A stretch of 64,000 nucleotides of DNA, taken from assembly GCF_000252955.1 (NCBI RefSeq), contig NC_014228.1, forward strand, positions 186,001-250,000, given 5' to 3'. The notes under the pieces were generated by a model. The model saw only the letters and a program-made list of their open reading frames with translations, did not search any database and was not told where the DNA came from. Below are positions 1 to 13,582 of the stretch, one piece after another; positions within the stretch are counted from its first letter, which is position 1; every line of letters begins with the position of its first letter. Origin of the DNA: Xenorhabdus nematophila ATCC 19061 (lineage in GTDB: Bacteria; Pseudomonadota; Gammaproteobacteria; Enterobacterales; Enterobacteriaceae). The position numbers and the translations under genes are program-made.

Positions 1-123
1 TAATTTAACTGTTATTTTTTATCCGGATGGAATTGTATACTATTGAGAAAGAATATAGATTTGCGTATTCAATCACTTCTAATGAAGTGAGTTCGTCATT
101 ATAAACTCGTGTATGCAAATGCG

Positions 124-1311
124 ATGAGAAATATAGAACACTTTAATTTATTGTTGATGCTGATTGCCCTGGCGGCTGTCGGGCAAATGACTCAAACAAT
201 TTACGTACCCGTCATTGCCGATATGGCGGGTGACTTAGGGAAACCTGCGGGTGAAGTTCAGCGGGTCATGGCTGCTTATCTGTTTTCTTATGGGCTTTCA
301 CAGCTTTTTTATGGCCCATTATCCGATAAAGTGGGGCGCCGTCCGGTGATTTTGGCAGGAATGTCCATCTTTCTGGCCGCGACAACATGTGCACTATTCG
401 CACCCAATTTATTGGTATTAGTGATTGCCAGCGCATGTCAGGGATTGGGAACGGGGGTCGCGGGTGTGATGGTGCGTACAATGCCACGGGATTTGTATAC
501 GGGCACGACGTTGCGTTATGCCAATAGCCTGCTGAATATGGCCGTGTTGGTCAGCCCTCTGGTGGCACCTATGATTGGTGGCATGATTGCCCACCAATTT
601 GGCTGGCGTTCCTGTTACTTATTTTTATTGATATGGGGGACTATCGTCACTGGCTTTTTATTCTGGTATTTAACGGAAACGCGTCCTGTTCAGACTAAAC
701 ATAGCCCGATGCTAGTCTCTTTCCATCAATTGCTCTCTCATGGCACTTTTGTGGCTTACCTGATTATGCTGGTCGGTGGTTTGGCCGGGGTGGCTGTTTT
801 TGAAGCGAGCAGCGGAGTATTGATGGGCGCTGTTTTGGGGCTGGATAGTCTCACGGTCAGTATCCTGTTCATTTTGCCGATTCCTGCTGCGTTCTTTGGG
901 GCGTGGTATGCAGGACGTGAAGGTAAAACATTTTATCGTCTTATGTGGCATTCTGTTTTTTGTTGCCTGTTTGCAGGAATATTAATGTGGCTGCCCAGTT
1001 GGTTCGGGGTGATGAATATCTGGACTCTGTTAGTGCCTGCTGCAATCTTCTTTTTCGGTGCAGGTATGTTGTTTCCATTAGCAACCACAGGAGCGATGGA
1101 GCCATTTCCTTATTTGGCAGGTGCAGCGGGAGCGCTGGTCGGAGGATTTCAGAATATAGGTTCAGGCATGGCAACATGGTTGTCGGCAATGTTACCGCAA
1201 AATAATCAATCCAGTGTGGGTATGCTGATGTTTTCGATGGCGCTGATGATTCTATTTTGTTGGTTACCCATTTCTCAGCGGCTCCAGCGTCAGGAACAGA
1301 CGATTTTGTGA
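124..1311 (+). CDS. emrD: Multidrug efflux MFS transporter EmrD
   Basis: Inner-membrane proton-driven drug exporter of the major facilitator superfamily, DHA1 type. The 395-residue protein matches my memory of E. coli EmrD (394 aa) along its length, including the motif GPLSDKVGRRPVIL after the second membrane segment, PRDLY, and a glycine-rich C-terminal stretch ending in LPQ. About 12 hydrophobic segments are visible. I chose ATG 124 over an upstream in-frame GTG at 109 because homologues begin shortly before the first hydrophobic segment; no strong ribosome binding site precedes either. It converges on glpK across a bidirectional terminator. Confidence 0.93.
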   Translation: MRNIEHFNLLLMLIALAAVGQMTQTIYVPVIADMAGDLGKPAGEVQRVMAAYLFSYGLSQLFYGPLSDKVGRRPVILAGMSIFLAATTCALFAPNLLVLVIASACQGLGTGVAGVMVRTMPRDLYTGTTLRYANSLLNMAVLVSPLVAPMIGGMIAHQFGWRSCYLFLLIWGTIVTGFLFWYLTETRPVQTKHSPMLVSFHQLLSHGTFVAYLIMLVGGLAGVAVFEASSGVLMGAVLGLDSLTVSILFILPIPAAFFGAWYAGREGKTFYRLMWHSVFCCLFAGILMWLPSWFGVMNIWTLLVPAAIFFFGAGMLFPLATTGAMEPFPYLAGAAGALVGGFQNIGSGMATWLSAMLPQNNQSSVGMLMFSMALMILFCWLPISQRLQRQEQTIL

Positions 1312-1368
1312 GAATCGGTTCAGACTGCTATATCCGATAGAAACGGGAAAAAGTCCCGGCGATAAAAA

Positions 1369-1400
1369 AGCGCAGGCATCTGTACTGCGATGCCTGCGCT
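1369..1400. terminator. Bidirectional terminator between emrD and glpK
   Basis: A 12-bp perfect stem (AGCGCAGGCATC at 1369-1380 paired with 1389-1400) encloses an 8-nt loop, with A-rich sequence on the left and T-rich on the right. It can stop emrD (plus strand) and glpK (minus strand). Confidence 0.8.
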
Positions 1401-1414
1401 TTACTTTTAAATTC

Positions 1415-2953
<1,539 letters not shown>

Positions 2954-3016
2954 TTATTCATTCATTTTTATTGTTTTATCGTTTTACTATTTTGCCATTG
3001 ATGCAGTATGGCAAAT

Positions 3017-3814
3017 TTAAACCTCGCGCGGTAAGTGGCGAGTAATGAGTTTGCGGTAGCCAAAAGCACCCAGAATTGCGCCAACAATCGGCGCTGCCAA
3101 CGGAACGAGGCAATAGGGAATATCCCGGCCGCCAGTCAGGGCAATATCTCCCCAGCCTGCGAAATAAGCCACTAATTTAGGGCCAAAATCGCGGGCTGGA
3201 TTCAGGGCAAATCCGGTCAGCGGGCCAAAAGAACCACCGATAACTGCAATGAGAATACCGATTAACAGAGGTGCCAAAGGCCCTTTAGGGATGCCATTGC
3301 CATCATCTGTCAGAGCCAGAATCAAACACAGCAGGATAGCTGCGATGATAACTTCGACGATAAATGCCTGTAATACAGAAATCTGGGTTGCAGGGTATGT
3401 AGAGAAAACACCTGCTGTGAAGAGGCTTTCTTGTGAACCGCGAACGATACCGTGTACTTGCTCATAATCCAGGAAAAGGTTGTAATACATCATGTAGACG
3501 ATGGCGGCGGCGGCAAAGCCTCCGAACATCTGGGCAATGATGTAAGGCAACACTTTTTTTCTGTCAAAGTTGGCAAATAAGCATAAAGCGATGGTCACAG
3601 CGGGATTGAGATGTGCGCCTGAAATACCGGCAGTCAGATAAACCGCCAACGCGACACCAAAGCCCCAGATAATGCTGATTTCCCATAAGCCCAGTTGTGC
3701 TCCTGCAAGTCGTGCGGCAGCAACGCAGCCTAAGCCAAAGAAAACGAGCAACGTAGTACCCATAAATTCTGAAATGCATTGACCTGATAAGGTTGGAGTC
3801 GTGGTCTGGCTCAT
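3017..3814 (-). CDS. glpF: Glycerol uptake facilitator, aquaglyceroporin
   Basis: Inner-membrane channel of the MIP/aquaporin family that lets glycerol diffuse into the cell for GlpK. The 265-residue protein has six hydrophobic segments plus the two half-helix signatures, SGAHLNPAVT in the first half and GFALNPARDFGP in the second. The Asp after the second NPA-Arg is the residue typical of glycerol facilitators rather than water channels. It is first in the glpFK operon. Confidence 0.97.
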   Translation of the reverse strand: MSQTTTPTLSGQCISEFMGTTLLVFFGLGCVAAARLAGAQLGLWEISIIWGFGVALAVYLTAGISGAHLNPAVTIALCLFANFDRKKVLPYIIAQMFGGFAAAAIVYMMYYNLFLDYEQVHGIVRGSQESLFTAGVFSTYPATQISVLQAFIVEVIIAAILLCLILALTDDGNGIPKGPLAPLLIGILIAVIGGSFGPLTGFALNPARDFGPKLVAYFAGWGDIALTGGRDIPYCLVPLAAPIVGAILGAFGYRKLITRHLPREV

Positions 3815-4129
3815 TTCGATATCCTATGAAAAAGTACAGGGAAAGATGAGTTATTAGTCCTTTCTTATATGTATCGAGAGAAAGGTACCTGTGAATTTAT
3901 CGTTAATGTTCGTAAACGAGAAATAGCGAAATTGAAATCTGCGTGTTGCGTCAACAAAATGAGCGAATTCGCATTTATTTACGATTTTATTTCACTTGGA
4001 ATTGTGATCTCACATACATTTTGGTTTAGTCACTATATTTCTCGTTATACCACACATTGAAAGAATGAAACTAGACAGGCGTGAAGAGGCTAAATACAAT
4101 CAAGACATTGCTTACAAGAGGGCCAGAGA
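3815..4129. promoter_or_regulatory. glpF-zapB intergenic control region with GlpR- and CRP-like sites
   Basis: This 315-bp non-coding stretch lies between divergent glpF and zapB. Seen: two dyads resembling GlpR operators, around 3905-3924 (ATGTTCG...CGAGAAAT) and 3957-3978 (centred on GCGAATTCGC), and a CRP-like element beginning TGTGATCTCAC at 4003-4018 with a weak second half. Glycerol-3-phosphate repressor plus CRP control is established for E. coli glpFK; the assignment here is by motif only. Confidence 0.45.
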
Positions 4130-4372
4130 ATGTCATTTGAAGTTTTTGAAAAGCTAGAATCGAAAGTTCAGCAAGCGATTGATACCATCACTTTGCTGCA
4201 AATGGAAATTGAAGAATTAAAAGAACAGAACGCAGTGTTATCTCAGGATGTCCAAAATGCGGCAGACAACCGTGATGCACTGGTACGTGAAAATGAGCAG
4301 CTCAAACAAGAACAATCAGCATGGCAAGAGCGCTTGCGTACTCTGTTGGGTAAAATGGAAGATGTGCAGTAA
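4130..4372 (+). CDS. zapB: Cell division protein ZapB
   Basis: Small cytoplasmic coiled-coil protein that joins the Z-ring layer through ZapA and helps link it to the Ter region. The 80-residue sequence starts [20 protein letters not shown] and is almost entirely heptad-patterned and rich in Glu, Gln and Leu, as expected for ZapB. Length and position (divergent from glpF, convergent with rraA) match enterobacteria. An AGAG-type ribosome binding site lies just upstream. Confidence 0.95.
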   Translation: MSFEVFEKLESKVQQAIDTITLLQMEIEELKEQNAVLSQDVQNAADNRDALVRENEQLKQEQSAWQERLRTLLGKMEDVQ

Positions 4373-4391
4373 GGTATCCCGCACTTTAGCT

Positions 4392-4423
4392 GAAAAAAGG
4401 GCGTAATTCTCGCCCTTTTTTAT
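4392..4423. terminator. Terminator between zapB and rraA
   Basis: GAAAAAAGGGCG and CGCCCTTTTTT form a GC stem flanked by A and T runs around a 7-nt loop, suitable as a terminator in both directions for the convergent genes. Confidence 0.8.
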
Positions 4424-4432
4424 ACCTGCCAC

Positions 4433-4936
4433 TTACACGTCGTCGTTGTCTTCGTCAAGCTCCAGCGGAACATCTGATAAGACGATGCCTGTATTATCTG
4501 CATAGAGATAGTCGCCAGAGAAGAAAGTCACACCACCGAAGTTGACTCTGATATCACTTTCTCCCACACCTTCACTGTTAGAACCAGCAGGAATGGCAGC
4601 CATTGCTTGAATGCCAATATCAAGCTCAGAAAGATAATCGACCTGACGGACTGCGCCATAGACGACAATGCCTTCCCACTCATTATTGGCAGCCAGTTGA
4701 GCGAGTTCGGCATCAACTAGTGCCTTGCGTACTGAGCCACCACCATCAACGAGCAAAATGCGACCATGCCCATTTTCTTCAAGTAAATCATACAGCAGGC
4801 CATTGTCTTCAAAGCATTTCACCGTGATGATCTGACCACCAAATGAAGTACGCCCACCAAAGTTGGAAAATAGTGGTTCTACCACATTTATATCTTCTTG
4901 ATAGATATCACAAAGTTCGGAAGTATCATATTTCAT
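4433..4936 (-). CDS. rraA: Regulator of ribonuclease E activity A
   Basis: Trimeric cytosolic protein that binds RNase E and DEAD-box helicases and dampens RNA decay. The start is placed at ATG 4936 ([15 protein letters not shown]), where homologues begin; an upstream in-frame ATG at 5008 would add 24 unrelated residues, although no strong Shine-Dalgarno supports the shorter start. The product is 167 aa, slightly longer than E. coli RraA because of an acidic tail ([10 protein letters not shown]). The family motifs [23 protein letters not shown] and [12 protein letters not shown] are intact. It lies downstream of menA on the same strand, as in E. coli. Confidence 0.94.
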   Translation of the reverse strand: MKYDTSELCDIYQEDINVVEPLFSNFGGRTSFGGQIITVKCFEDNGLLYDLLEENGHGRILLVDGGGSVRKALVDAELAQLAANNEWEGIVVYGAVRQVDYLSELDIGIQAMAAIPAGSNSEGVGESDIRVNFGGVTFFSGDYLYADNTGIVLSDVPLELDEDNDDV

Positions 4937-5044
4937 GGGATTTACGTCTGGTTTATGCAAGGAGCAGACAGTATATCCTTTTAGAGTCAATGTTGGCAAA
5001 ATCATCAATCTTAAAACTTAGCGCTAAAATTGATATCTGTTCGC

Positions 5045-5962
5045 CTAATTCAACATCAATCCAATGGAGAACAGCACATTAGTCAATAATGCAGCTTTCA
5101 CCATTTGCACTAACCTGGGACGCATACCTTCAGGCGTTGGATCGCGCAGCACTTGCAATATATGTTTAAATAGCAAAGGCAAGGTGAGCAAAAACAGCCA
5201 ACCCGACCAGCCATGCAAATACAGCAGAGTAAAGGAAACCAGGCAAATAACAGCACCCACTAACAGGATCGCGTGATAATAACGCGCTTTTTTTCCTCCC
5301 AGCCTGACAGCCAGCGTATTTTTCCCGTTTTGGCGATCATTTTCGATATCACGCAAGTTATTAATGTTCAGCACAGCCACGGAGAGCAAACCACACGCCG
5401 TTGCGGGCAGGATGGTACTCAGGGAAAAACCATGAGCTTGCAGATAATAAGTGCCGATAACACTCAGCCATCCAAAGAAGATCAGGACGGAAATATCGCC
5501 CAGACCCATATAGCCGTAAGGCCTGGTTCCCACCGTATAGGTAATCGCTGCCACGATGGCCAGCAAGCCCAGCAGAAAGAAACCAACAATATCGCTCGGG
5601 CTATTGCAGGCGACGATGATCAGTGCAATGCCAGACAGGCAAGCAAGCAGCACAGTGACCTTTAAGGCATTTTTCATCTGTTTTGCTGTGATCAGGTCTT
5701 TTTGCATGCCGCGCATTGGGCCAATGCGTTTTTCTGTATCACTGCCTTTAGCCACATCACCATAATCATTGGCGAGGTTGGAAAGAATTTGCAGCATGGC
5801 TGAGGTTAATAAAGCGAGTAACGCCACCGACCATTTAAAATGTCCCGCCCATGAGGCGAGGGCTGAGCCGGTCACGACAGCAGCTACAGCCAGTGGAAGT
5901 GTTTTGGGGCGTAAGCTTTCTAGCCATGCCTGAATCTGACTGGTAGATGTTGTTGAGCTCAT
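5045..5962 (-). CDS. menA: 1,4-dihydroxy-2-naphthoate polyprenyltransferase
   Basis: Integral membrane UbiA-family prenyltransferase that attaches an octaprenyl chain to 1,4-dihydroxy-2-naphthoate, making demethylmenaquinone. The 305-aa protein has multiple hydrophobic segments and two Asp-rich motifs that bind the Mg-diphosphate: ILSNLANDYGD (residues about 60-70) and NNLRDIENDRQNGK (about 200-213). Same strand and order as E. coli hslVU-menA-rraA. Confidence 0.95.
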   Translation of the reverse strand: MSSTTSTSQIQAWLESLRPKTLPLAVAAVVTGSALASWAGHFKWSVALLALLTSAMLQILSNLANDYGDVAKGSDTEKRIGPMRGMQKDLITAKQMKNALKVTVLLACLSGIALIIVACNSPSDIVGFFLLGLLAIVAAITYTVGTRPYGYMGLGDISVLIFFGWLSVIGTYYLQAHGFSLSTILPATACGLLSVAVLNINNLRDIENDRQNGKNTLAVRLGGKKARYYHAILLVGAVICLVSFTLLYLHGWSGWLFLLTLPLLFKHILQVLRDPTPEGMRPRLVQMVKAALLTNVLFSIGLMLN

Positions 5963-6024
5963 ACCGTTACTGTTTATCGCTCTTTGGTGGGTGCATGGAA
6001 AATTTTATACCATCGAAAATCGGG

Positions 6025-6051
6025 CAATGGGAGGTTTTCAGCCTCCCATTG
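6025..6051 (-). terminator. Probable hslVU terminator
   Basis: A 10-bp perfect stem, CAATGGGAGG at 6025-6034 and its complement at 6042-6051, follows the hslU stop on the minus strand. The downstream T-run is short, so efficiency is uncertain. Confidence 0.55.
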
Positions 6052-6066
6052 ACTCTTTCTTGTGTT

Positions 6067-7398
6067 TTATAAAATAAACCGGCTCAAATCTTCATTGGCA
6101 ACCAGTTCATCCAAGTTTTCTTTGACGTAATCAGAATTGATTTCAACGAATTGACCCTGACGTTCGCTGGCGTCAAAAGAGATATCTTCCATCATACGTT
6201 CAAGTACAGTATGCAAGCGACGGGCCCCAATGTTTTCAGTCGTTTCATTCACTTGCCATGCGGCTTCCGCAATTTTACGGATACCGTCAGCAGTGAATTC
6301 GATATTCATGCCTTCGGTTGCCATAAGGGCTTTGTACTGTTCAGTCAGAGATGCGTTAGGCTCAGTCAGAATACGCTCGAAGTCTTCCGTTGTCAGTGCC
6401 TGTAGTTCGACGCGAATTGGCAAACGGCCCTGAAGTTCCGGGATAAGATCAGAAGGGCTGGAAACCTGGAATGCGCCTGATGCGATGAACAGGATGTGAT
6501 CGGTTTTGACCATGCCGTGTTTAGTAGAAACTGTGCAGCCTTCTACCAATGGCAGCAGGTCACGCTGAACACCTTCACGGGAAACGTCTGGGCCGGAAGT
6601 CTGACCGCGTTTACAGATTTTATCGATCTCATCGATAAAGACGATACCGTGCTGTTCAACCGCATCAATGGCCTGTTGTTTCAATTCTTCAGGGTTAACC
6701 AGTTTTGCCGCTTCTTCTTCAACCAGCAGCTTGAAGGCATCTTTGATTTTCAGCTTGCGGCTTTTCTGACGCTGGCCTGCCATATTCTGGAACATGGACT
6801 GCAACTGATTGGTCATTTCTTCCATGCCCGGAGGCGCCATGATTTCAACGCCAACAGGAGCGGCTGAAACTTCGATTTCAATTTCTTTGTCGTCTAACTG
6901 GCCTTCACGCAGTTTTTTGCGAAATGCCTGACGCGTTGAAGAGGGTTCGGATTGCGTTTCGGTTTGTCCCCAGTTATTTTTTGCGGGTGGCAGCAGGACA
7001 TCCAGAATGCGCTCTTCCGCGAGTTCTTCGGCACGATAACGGTTTTTCTCAATAGATTGCAGACGTACCATTTTCACTGCGGCATCAGTCAGATCACGAA
7101 TAATGGAATCGACTTCTTTACCGACATAACCGACTTCAGTAAATTTGGTTGCTTCGACTTTGATAAAGGGAGCGTTCGCCAGTTTTGCCAGGCGACGGGC
7201 AATCTCGGTTTTACCGACACCGGTTGGGCCAATCATCAGAATATTTTTTGGGGTGACTTCATAACGCAGATTTTCATCTAACTGCATACGGCGCCAACGG
7301 TTACGCAGGGCAATAGCAACAGCGCGTTTTGCTTTATCTTGACCGATAATGTGATTGTCGAGTTCGCTGACAATTTCGCGTGGGGTCATTTCAGACAT
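6067..7398 (-). CDS. hslU: HslU, ATPase subunit of the HslVU protease
   Basis: AAA+ unfoldase that forms a hexamer on HslV and feeds it substrates. The 443-aa protein has Walker [16 protein letters not shown] (about residue 56), the family-specific intermediate domain (about 110-240), Walker [11 protein letters not shown], and the conserved C-terminal tail NEDLSRFIL that docks into HslV. It follows hslV by 11 bp and is clearly co-transcribed with it. Confidence 0.97.
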   Translation of the reverse strand: MSEMTPREIVSELDNHIIGQDKAKRAVAIALRNRWRRMQLDENLRYEVTPKNILMIGPTGVGKTEIARRLAKLANAPFIKVEATKFTEVGYVGKEVDSIIRDLTDAAVKMVRLQSIEKNRYRAEELAEERILDVLLPPAKNNWGQTETQSEPSSTRQAFRKKLREGQLDDKEIEIEVSAAPVGVEIMAPPGMEEMTNQLQSMFQNMAGQRQKSRKLKIKDAFKLLVEEEAAKLVNPEELKQQAIDAVEQHGIVFIDEIDKICKRGQTSGPDVSREGVQRDLLPLVEGCTVSTKHGMVKTDHILFIASGAFQVSSPSDLIPELQGRLPIRVELQALTTEDFERILTEPNASLTEQYKALMATEGMNIEFTADGIRKIAEAAWQVNETTENIGARRLHTVLERMMEDISFDASERQGQFVEINSDYVKENLDELVANEDLSRFIL

Positions 7399-7409
7399 AC
7401 TATCTATCC

Positions 7410-7940
7410 TTACGCTTTCGAAGACAGTTCTTCGAAGTTGTGATTATGATTGGTGTAGATGCAGATATCGGCAGCAATAGACAGGGCGCGTTCTGTGATT
7501 TCCCTTGCGCCGAGGTCGGTTGTTTCCAGCATCGCACGCGCCGCGGCTTGCGCATATGATCCCCCGGAACCAATGGCGATAAGATCATTCTCTGGCTGAA
7601 TCACATCACCGTTACCTGTAATAATCAGAGAAGCATTTTCATCTGCGACTGCAAGCAGGGCTTCCAGCTTGCGTAGCATACGATCCGTGCGCCAGTCTTT
7701 GGCAAGTTCAACGGCCGCTTTGGTCAAGTGTCCTTGATGCATTTCCAGTTTTCGTTCAAAGAGTTCGAATAGCGTGAAAGCATCAGCAGTACCGCCGGCA
7801 AAACCCGCGATGACTTTGTCATTGTAAAGGCGGCGTACTTTGCGGACATTGCCTTTCATAACGGTATGACCCATTGTTGCTTGTCCATCACCACCGATGA
7901 CGACTTTGCCATTACGGCGAACACTTACGATTGTAGTCAC
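7410..7940 (-). CDS. hslV: HslV, peptidase subunit of the HslVU protease
   Basis: Proteasome-beta-like threonine peptidase that forms a double hexamer. The 176-aa product starts with GTG at 7940 (AGGGG ribosome binding site upstream), as I recall for E. coli. After Met removal the catalytic Thr becomes the N-terminus ([19 protein letters not shown]). The motif [14 protein letters not shown] and the glycine-rich [15 protein letters not shown] are conserved. Its promoter should lie in the 138 bp before it; heat-shock control is expected from E. coli but I did not identify a sigma-32 element with confidence. Confidence 0.97.
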   Translation of the reverse strand: MTTIVSVRRNGKVVIGGDGQATMGHTVMKGNVRKVRRLYNDKVIAGFAGGTADAFTLFELFERKLEMHQGHLTKAAVELAKDWRTDRMLRKLEALLAVADENASLIITGNGDVIQPENDLIAIGSGGSYAQAAARAMLETTDLGAREITERALSIAADICIYTNHNHNFEELSSKA

Positions 7941-8078
7941 GAGTTAGCCCCTGGTTACAAAATAGAAGAGGGTACACACGGAGCTGTAGTCTGTGCTTCC
8001 GCAATTGTCTGCGGTATTGCTGAAAAAAGCACCGTATGTAAGTTATTAGCGATTAAGATGGGGGAATATTCTGAGTTT

Positions 8079-8849
8079 TCAACCCCCGGCAGGGCGGAGA
8101 ATACAGCCGGACACGCCTGCTTCTGCAACACGGGTGCGCATTTTTTCAGCGCCCGCCTGATTTTTATAAGGGCCCAATACAACGCGGTTCCAATTGTCTT
8201 TTGTCGTGATCTGGCTTTCAATGCCTGCAAATGCAAGGCTGGCACGGACGGATTCAGCCTGTTCCGCCGCCCGGAAAGAACCGCATTGTAGCATCACTCT
8301 GGATTCAGTTGCTGTAAGCTTTGGCGCTGGTACAGGTTGTGCAGATGGTTCAGGCTGATTTTGGGCATTTTCTTGGGCAGGTGGGTTAATCACTACGCGT
8401 GAGCGCGGGACGGGGTCGCTGTTATAAGGCACTTCTTTCAATGAAATAGGCGGCTGACGCATATCTGCCTGCATTTGCTCAAGTAACTGCTTCTGTTCTG
8501 GCGTGAGTTGGGTTGCTTGATTTAACGGTGGGTTCAATGTGGCAGCAGGGTCTGGTATTGACGTCTCATTAACAGGGCGGTTTTCCAGCTCTTTGATGTA
8601 ACTCCAGCGCTCTTCCGGTTTTGGCGGCAGGCCATGACCTTTGGATGGATGGGCAGGTTGTGGTTCATTTTGTACACTTTCTTTCTTGCTATGTACGATG
8701 AAATAAAGACCACCAATCAGCATGACCACTAAGGCCACAGCAACGGCTAATGTAGTTTTGGGTAATCCTTGAGACTGATTTTTTTTGTTACCAGTACTTT
8801 TCTGACGGGGATTGGTACGCCCGCGACTTACATAATCTCGTTGTGCCAC
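8079..8849 (-). CDS. ftsN: Cell division protein FtsN
   Basis: Late divisome protein that triggers septal peptidoglycan synthesis. The 256-aa bitopic protein has a short cytoplasmic N-terminus (MAQRDYVSRGR), one membrane helix (about residues 31-52), a long Pro/Gln-rich periplasmic linker with the short helices expected for the essential region (for example RWSYIKELENR), and a C-terminal SPOR domain (about 180-256; MLQCGSFRAAEQAESVRASL) that binds denuded septal glycan. Order cytR-ftsN-hslVU is that of E. coli. It is somewhat shorter than E. coli FtsN because of the linker. Confidence 0.93.
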   Translation of the reverse strand: MAQRDYVSRGRTNPRQKSTGNKKNQSQGLPKTTLAVAVALVVMLIGGLYFIVHSKKESVQNEPQPAHPSKGHGLPPKPEERWSYIKELENRPVNETSIPDPAATLNPPLNQATQLTPEQKQLLEQMQADMRQPPISLKEVPYNSDPVPRSRVVINPPAQENAQNQPEPSAQPVPAPKLTATESRVMLQCGSFRAAEQAESVRASLAFAGIESQITTKDNWNRVVLGPYKNQAGAEKMRTRVAEAGVSGCILRPAGG

Positions 8850-8920
8850 TGTTTAATTCACTGAGTTATTGAAAAATTAAGGAAGAGATAACTAATGTTA
8901 CTTAACCTGTGATTATTTGC

Positions 8921-9946
8921 CTAGCTTTTAGGCGCACAAGTACTCTCACGGATTATCAACTCGGCATCCAATAATCGTGAACCTTTGGAAACCAGACGCC
9001 CCTGCAGCTGTTCCAGCAATAAAAGCATGGAGTGGTGCCCAATCTCATAACGAGGTTGGGCCACTGTGGTCAGGGCGGGTTCACAATATTGAGCCAGATT
9101 TAAATTATCAAAACCAATCACAGAAAGGTCTTCTGGTAATTTTAATCCCATTTTTTTGGCTTGCCATATTACGCCCATAGCCATGACATCACTATGGCAG
9201 AAAATGGCGCTTGGCGGCGTTGGTAAAGTCAGTAGCTTTTCTGCCAGATGAGCACCACTTTCGTGGGTAAAATCCCCACGGGCGATATATTCTTCACGAA
9301 TATCTTCGCCCGTCCGCCGCAATGCCTGAATGTAGCCTTGTAGCCGATAGTGGCACAATGGCATGGTGTCAGGCCCTGTAATGCAGGCAATGAATTTGTG
9401 TCCCAGTTTTTGTAAATGGTGGGTTGCATTAAAAGCGGCTGTCAGGTTGTCAATGTGGACAGTCGGCAATTCCAAATCGGGCGCAAATTCATTCGCCATC
9501 ACCATTGGCGGCAGGTTTTTCTGTTCTTCTTTGGAAACATCAAAAGGAATATTGGATCCCAGCAGCACCATACCATCAATCCGCTTAGTAATCAGAAGGT
9601 TGATAAAGGCATGTTCCTGCTGTTGCTGATGCGTACAATCACCAATCAATACCAAATAACCATGTTTTGCCGCTGTTTCTTCAATGCCGCGAATGATTTC
9701 GTTAAAGAAAGGATCACTAATGTTGGGAACGATTGCCAGGATTGCCCTTGATTCATTGCGCCGTAAGTTTTTGGCAAGATTGTGGGGATAGTAGCCAACT
9801 TCCAATATAGCACTCTCGACTTTCTGGCGCGTACGGACAGAAACTTTATCAGAATTCATCAGGGTTCTTGATACAGTTGCGGTAGAAACACCAGCCACTC
9901 TGGCAACATCTTTCATGGTTGCCAACGTGTAATTCTTTTTTTCCAT
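8921..9946 (-). CDS. cytR: LacI-family transcriptional repressor CytR
   Basis: Repressor of nucleoside uptake and catabolism genes that acts with CRP and is induced by cytidine (E. coli knowledge). The 341-aa protein has an N-terminal LacI helix-turn-helix (TMKDVARVAGVSTATVSRTL, residues 10-29), a hinge helix ending near residue 63, and a type I periplasmic-binding-like effector domain ending IRESTCAPKS. It sits immediately upstream of ftsN, as in E. coli, which supports CytR rather than another LacI paralogue. Confidence 0.92.
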   Translation of the reverse strand: MEKKNYTLATMKDVARVAGVSTATVSRTLMNSDKVSVRTRQKVESAILEVGYYPHNLAKNLRRNESRAILAIVPNISDPFFNEIIRGIEETAAKHGYLVLIGDCTHQQQQEHAFINLLITKRIDGMVLLGSNIPFDVSKEEQKNLPPMVMANEFAPDLELPTVHIDNLTAAFNATHHLQKLGHKFIACITGPDTMPLCHYRLQGYIQALRRTGEDIREEYIARGDFTHESGAHLAEKLLTLPTPPSAIFCHSDVMAMGVIWQAKKMGLKLPEDLSVIGFDNLNLAQYCEPALTTVAQPRYEIGHHSMLLLLEQLQGRLVSKGSRLLDAELIIRESTCAPKS

Positions 9947-10249
9947 AGTTCACTCCTCACTTTCTACAGGCAGCGAAACGATTGCTAAAAAAAAGCCAGA
10001 CAATCCTTAACAGGAAGTGCTGGCGGATCAATTTCTACAATCATATTAATAATTTTATTTTAAACTGATTAATAGACTGATCCGTTACTTTGTTTGCATA
10101 AAAAGTGTGATATGAATCATTTCTTAGAGATACTTCGCAAATTAAGGAAATAATTGTCTCTATTTTTTCCAATATATTCTGTTCAATTTTGTCGCTTTGC
10201 GACGGTGCGCAATGTTCTATTTCTGTTATTGGGTAACGATTTTCAGTTA
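9947..10249. promoter_or_regulatory. cytR upstream region
   Basis: This AT-rich, 303-bp non-coding stretch lies between priA (ending here) and cytR. A CRP-like element, TGTGATATGAATCATT at 10106-10121, is visible about 160 bp before the cytR start; E. coli cytR is CRP-activated. I see no gene and no convincing terminator for priA. Confidence 0.35.
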
Positions 10250-12514
<2,265 letters not shown>

Positions 12515-12674
12515 TCATAGCAAAGCAGCGGATTTCATTGCGCAATAAACCGATATTCTGTAAGATCCGCCGCCTTTGGTATAGAAATTACCGATACTTA
12601 TTTTTATCAACACGACGTGTGGTGTCTGGCGGCAATAGGGCTGGATAGCGACACGGCCTTAACAGAGGTTTCCC

Positions 12675-12890
12675 ATGAAACAAGGTATCCATCCTAAATA
12701 CGAAGAAATTACTGCTTCTTGCTCTTGCGGTAACGTTATGAAAATCAACTCTACCGTAGGTCACGACCTGAACCTGGACGTTTGTGGTGACTGCCACCCG
12801 TTCTACACTGGTAAGCAGCGTGACGTTGCGACTGGTGGTCGTGTTGATCGCTTTAACAAACGTTTCAGCGTTCCAGGTGCTAAGAAGTAA
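12675..12890 (+). CDS. rpmE: 50S ribosomal protein L31, zinc-binding form
   Basis: Bridges the large subunit to the small-subunit head. The 71-aa product has the four-cysteine zinc set (SCSCGN, then [12 protein letters not shown]), so it is the Zn-containing paralogue (RpmE) rather than the Zn-free form expressed under zinc starvation (YkgM type). ATG 12675 is preceded by an AGAGG ribosome binding site. A strong terminator follows. Confidence 0.97.
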   Translation: MKQGIHPKYEEITASCSCGNVMKINSTVGHDLNLDVCGDCHPFYTGKQRDVATGGRVDRFNKRFSVPGAKK

Positions 12891-12935
12891 TGACTTTTCT
12901 CTGCCTGTAATCAATACAGGCAGGATAGTTGAAAC

Positions 12936-12968
12936 AAAAACGCCCGATGTTTTGCATCGGGCGTTTTT
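12936..12968. terminator. Bidirectional terminator between rpmE and metJ
   Basis: AAAAACGCCCGATG, a 5-nt loop, then CATCGGGCGTTTTT: a near-perfect hairpin with A and T runs on both sides, between convergent genes. Confidence 0.9.
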
Positions 12969-12972
12969 GTTA

Positions 12973-13290
12973 TCAATATTCCCATGTGTCAGGATCAATG
13001 CCGAGTTCACGCATCATCACTTTCGCTGCTTCCGGAATTTCATCATGACGTTCTTTTCGCAGGTCATTATCGTTAGGCAGAGGTTGTCCAGTGAACGCAT
13101 GGAGAAACGCTTCACACAGCAATTCGCTATTGGTTGCATGACGCAAATTATTTACCTGACGACGTGTGCGTTCATCTGTCAGGATCTTCAATACCTTTAG
13201 CGGGATTGAAACCGTAATTTTTTTGACCTGTTCACTTTTTTTGCCATGTTCAGCATAAGGGCTGACATACTCACCATTCCACTCAGCCAT
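12973..13290 (-). CDS. metJ: Methionine regulon repressor MetJ
   Basis: Ribbon-helix-helix dimer that, with S-adenosylmethionine as corepressor, binds tandem 8-bp met boxes. The 105-aa product has the family length and the DNA-contacting beta strand [18 protein letters not shown] followed by the AdoMet-binding region [19 protein letters not shown]. It is divergent from metB across a shared operator region, as in other enterobacteria; met boxes are visible before metB and before metF in this window. Confidence 0.97.
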   Translation of the reverse strand: MAEWNGEYVSPYAEHGKKSEQVKKITVSIPLKVLKILTDERTRRQVNNLRHATNSELLCEAFLHAFTGQPLPNDNDLRKERHDEIPEAAKVMMRELGIDPDTWEY

Positions 13291-13501
13291 GAGATACCTT
13301 AAATAGTTTTTGAATCAAGTAATTACAATCAGAAGATAAGTGGTTTTTCTGATCTGTTTTCATGTCGGTAAGACGGTAGTCTAGCATAATTCGACTATTG
13401 ACTATATCGCTCCAATCGTATGAATTCATAAAATATAACCAGAAGAAATATAAAGCATAAGAGTACTCACTGAATTGTAGTATTAAACCGCAAATGATTT
13501 T

Positions 13502-13533
13502 GGATGTCTAGATGTATTGACGTCTATCTTTCC
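13502..13533. promoter_or_regulatory. MetJ operator (met boxes) upstream of metBL
   Basis: Four consecutive 8-mers in register with the consensus AGACGTCT: GGATGTCT, AGATGTAT, TGACGTCT and ATCTTTCC. The first three match at 6, 6 and 7 of 8 positions. The array lies about 50 bp before the metB start in the 292-bp metJ-metB intergenic region, which otherwise shows no gene. A weaker candidate (AGACGGTAGTCT, near 13371) lies closer to metJ. Confidence 0.75.
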
Positions 13534-13582
13534 AGTCGTTATTCTTGCGTGACACCAATAATAGTGGCGATGGGGAAAGTTT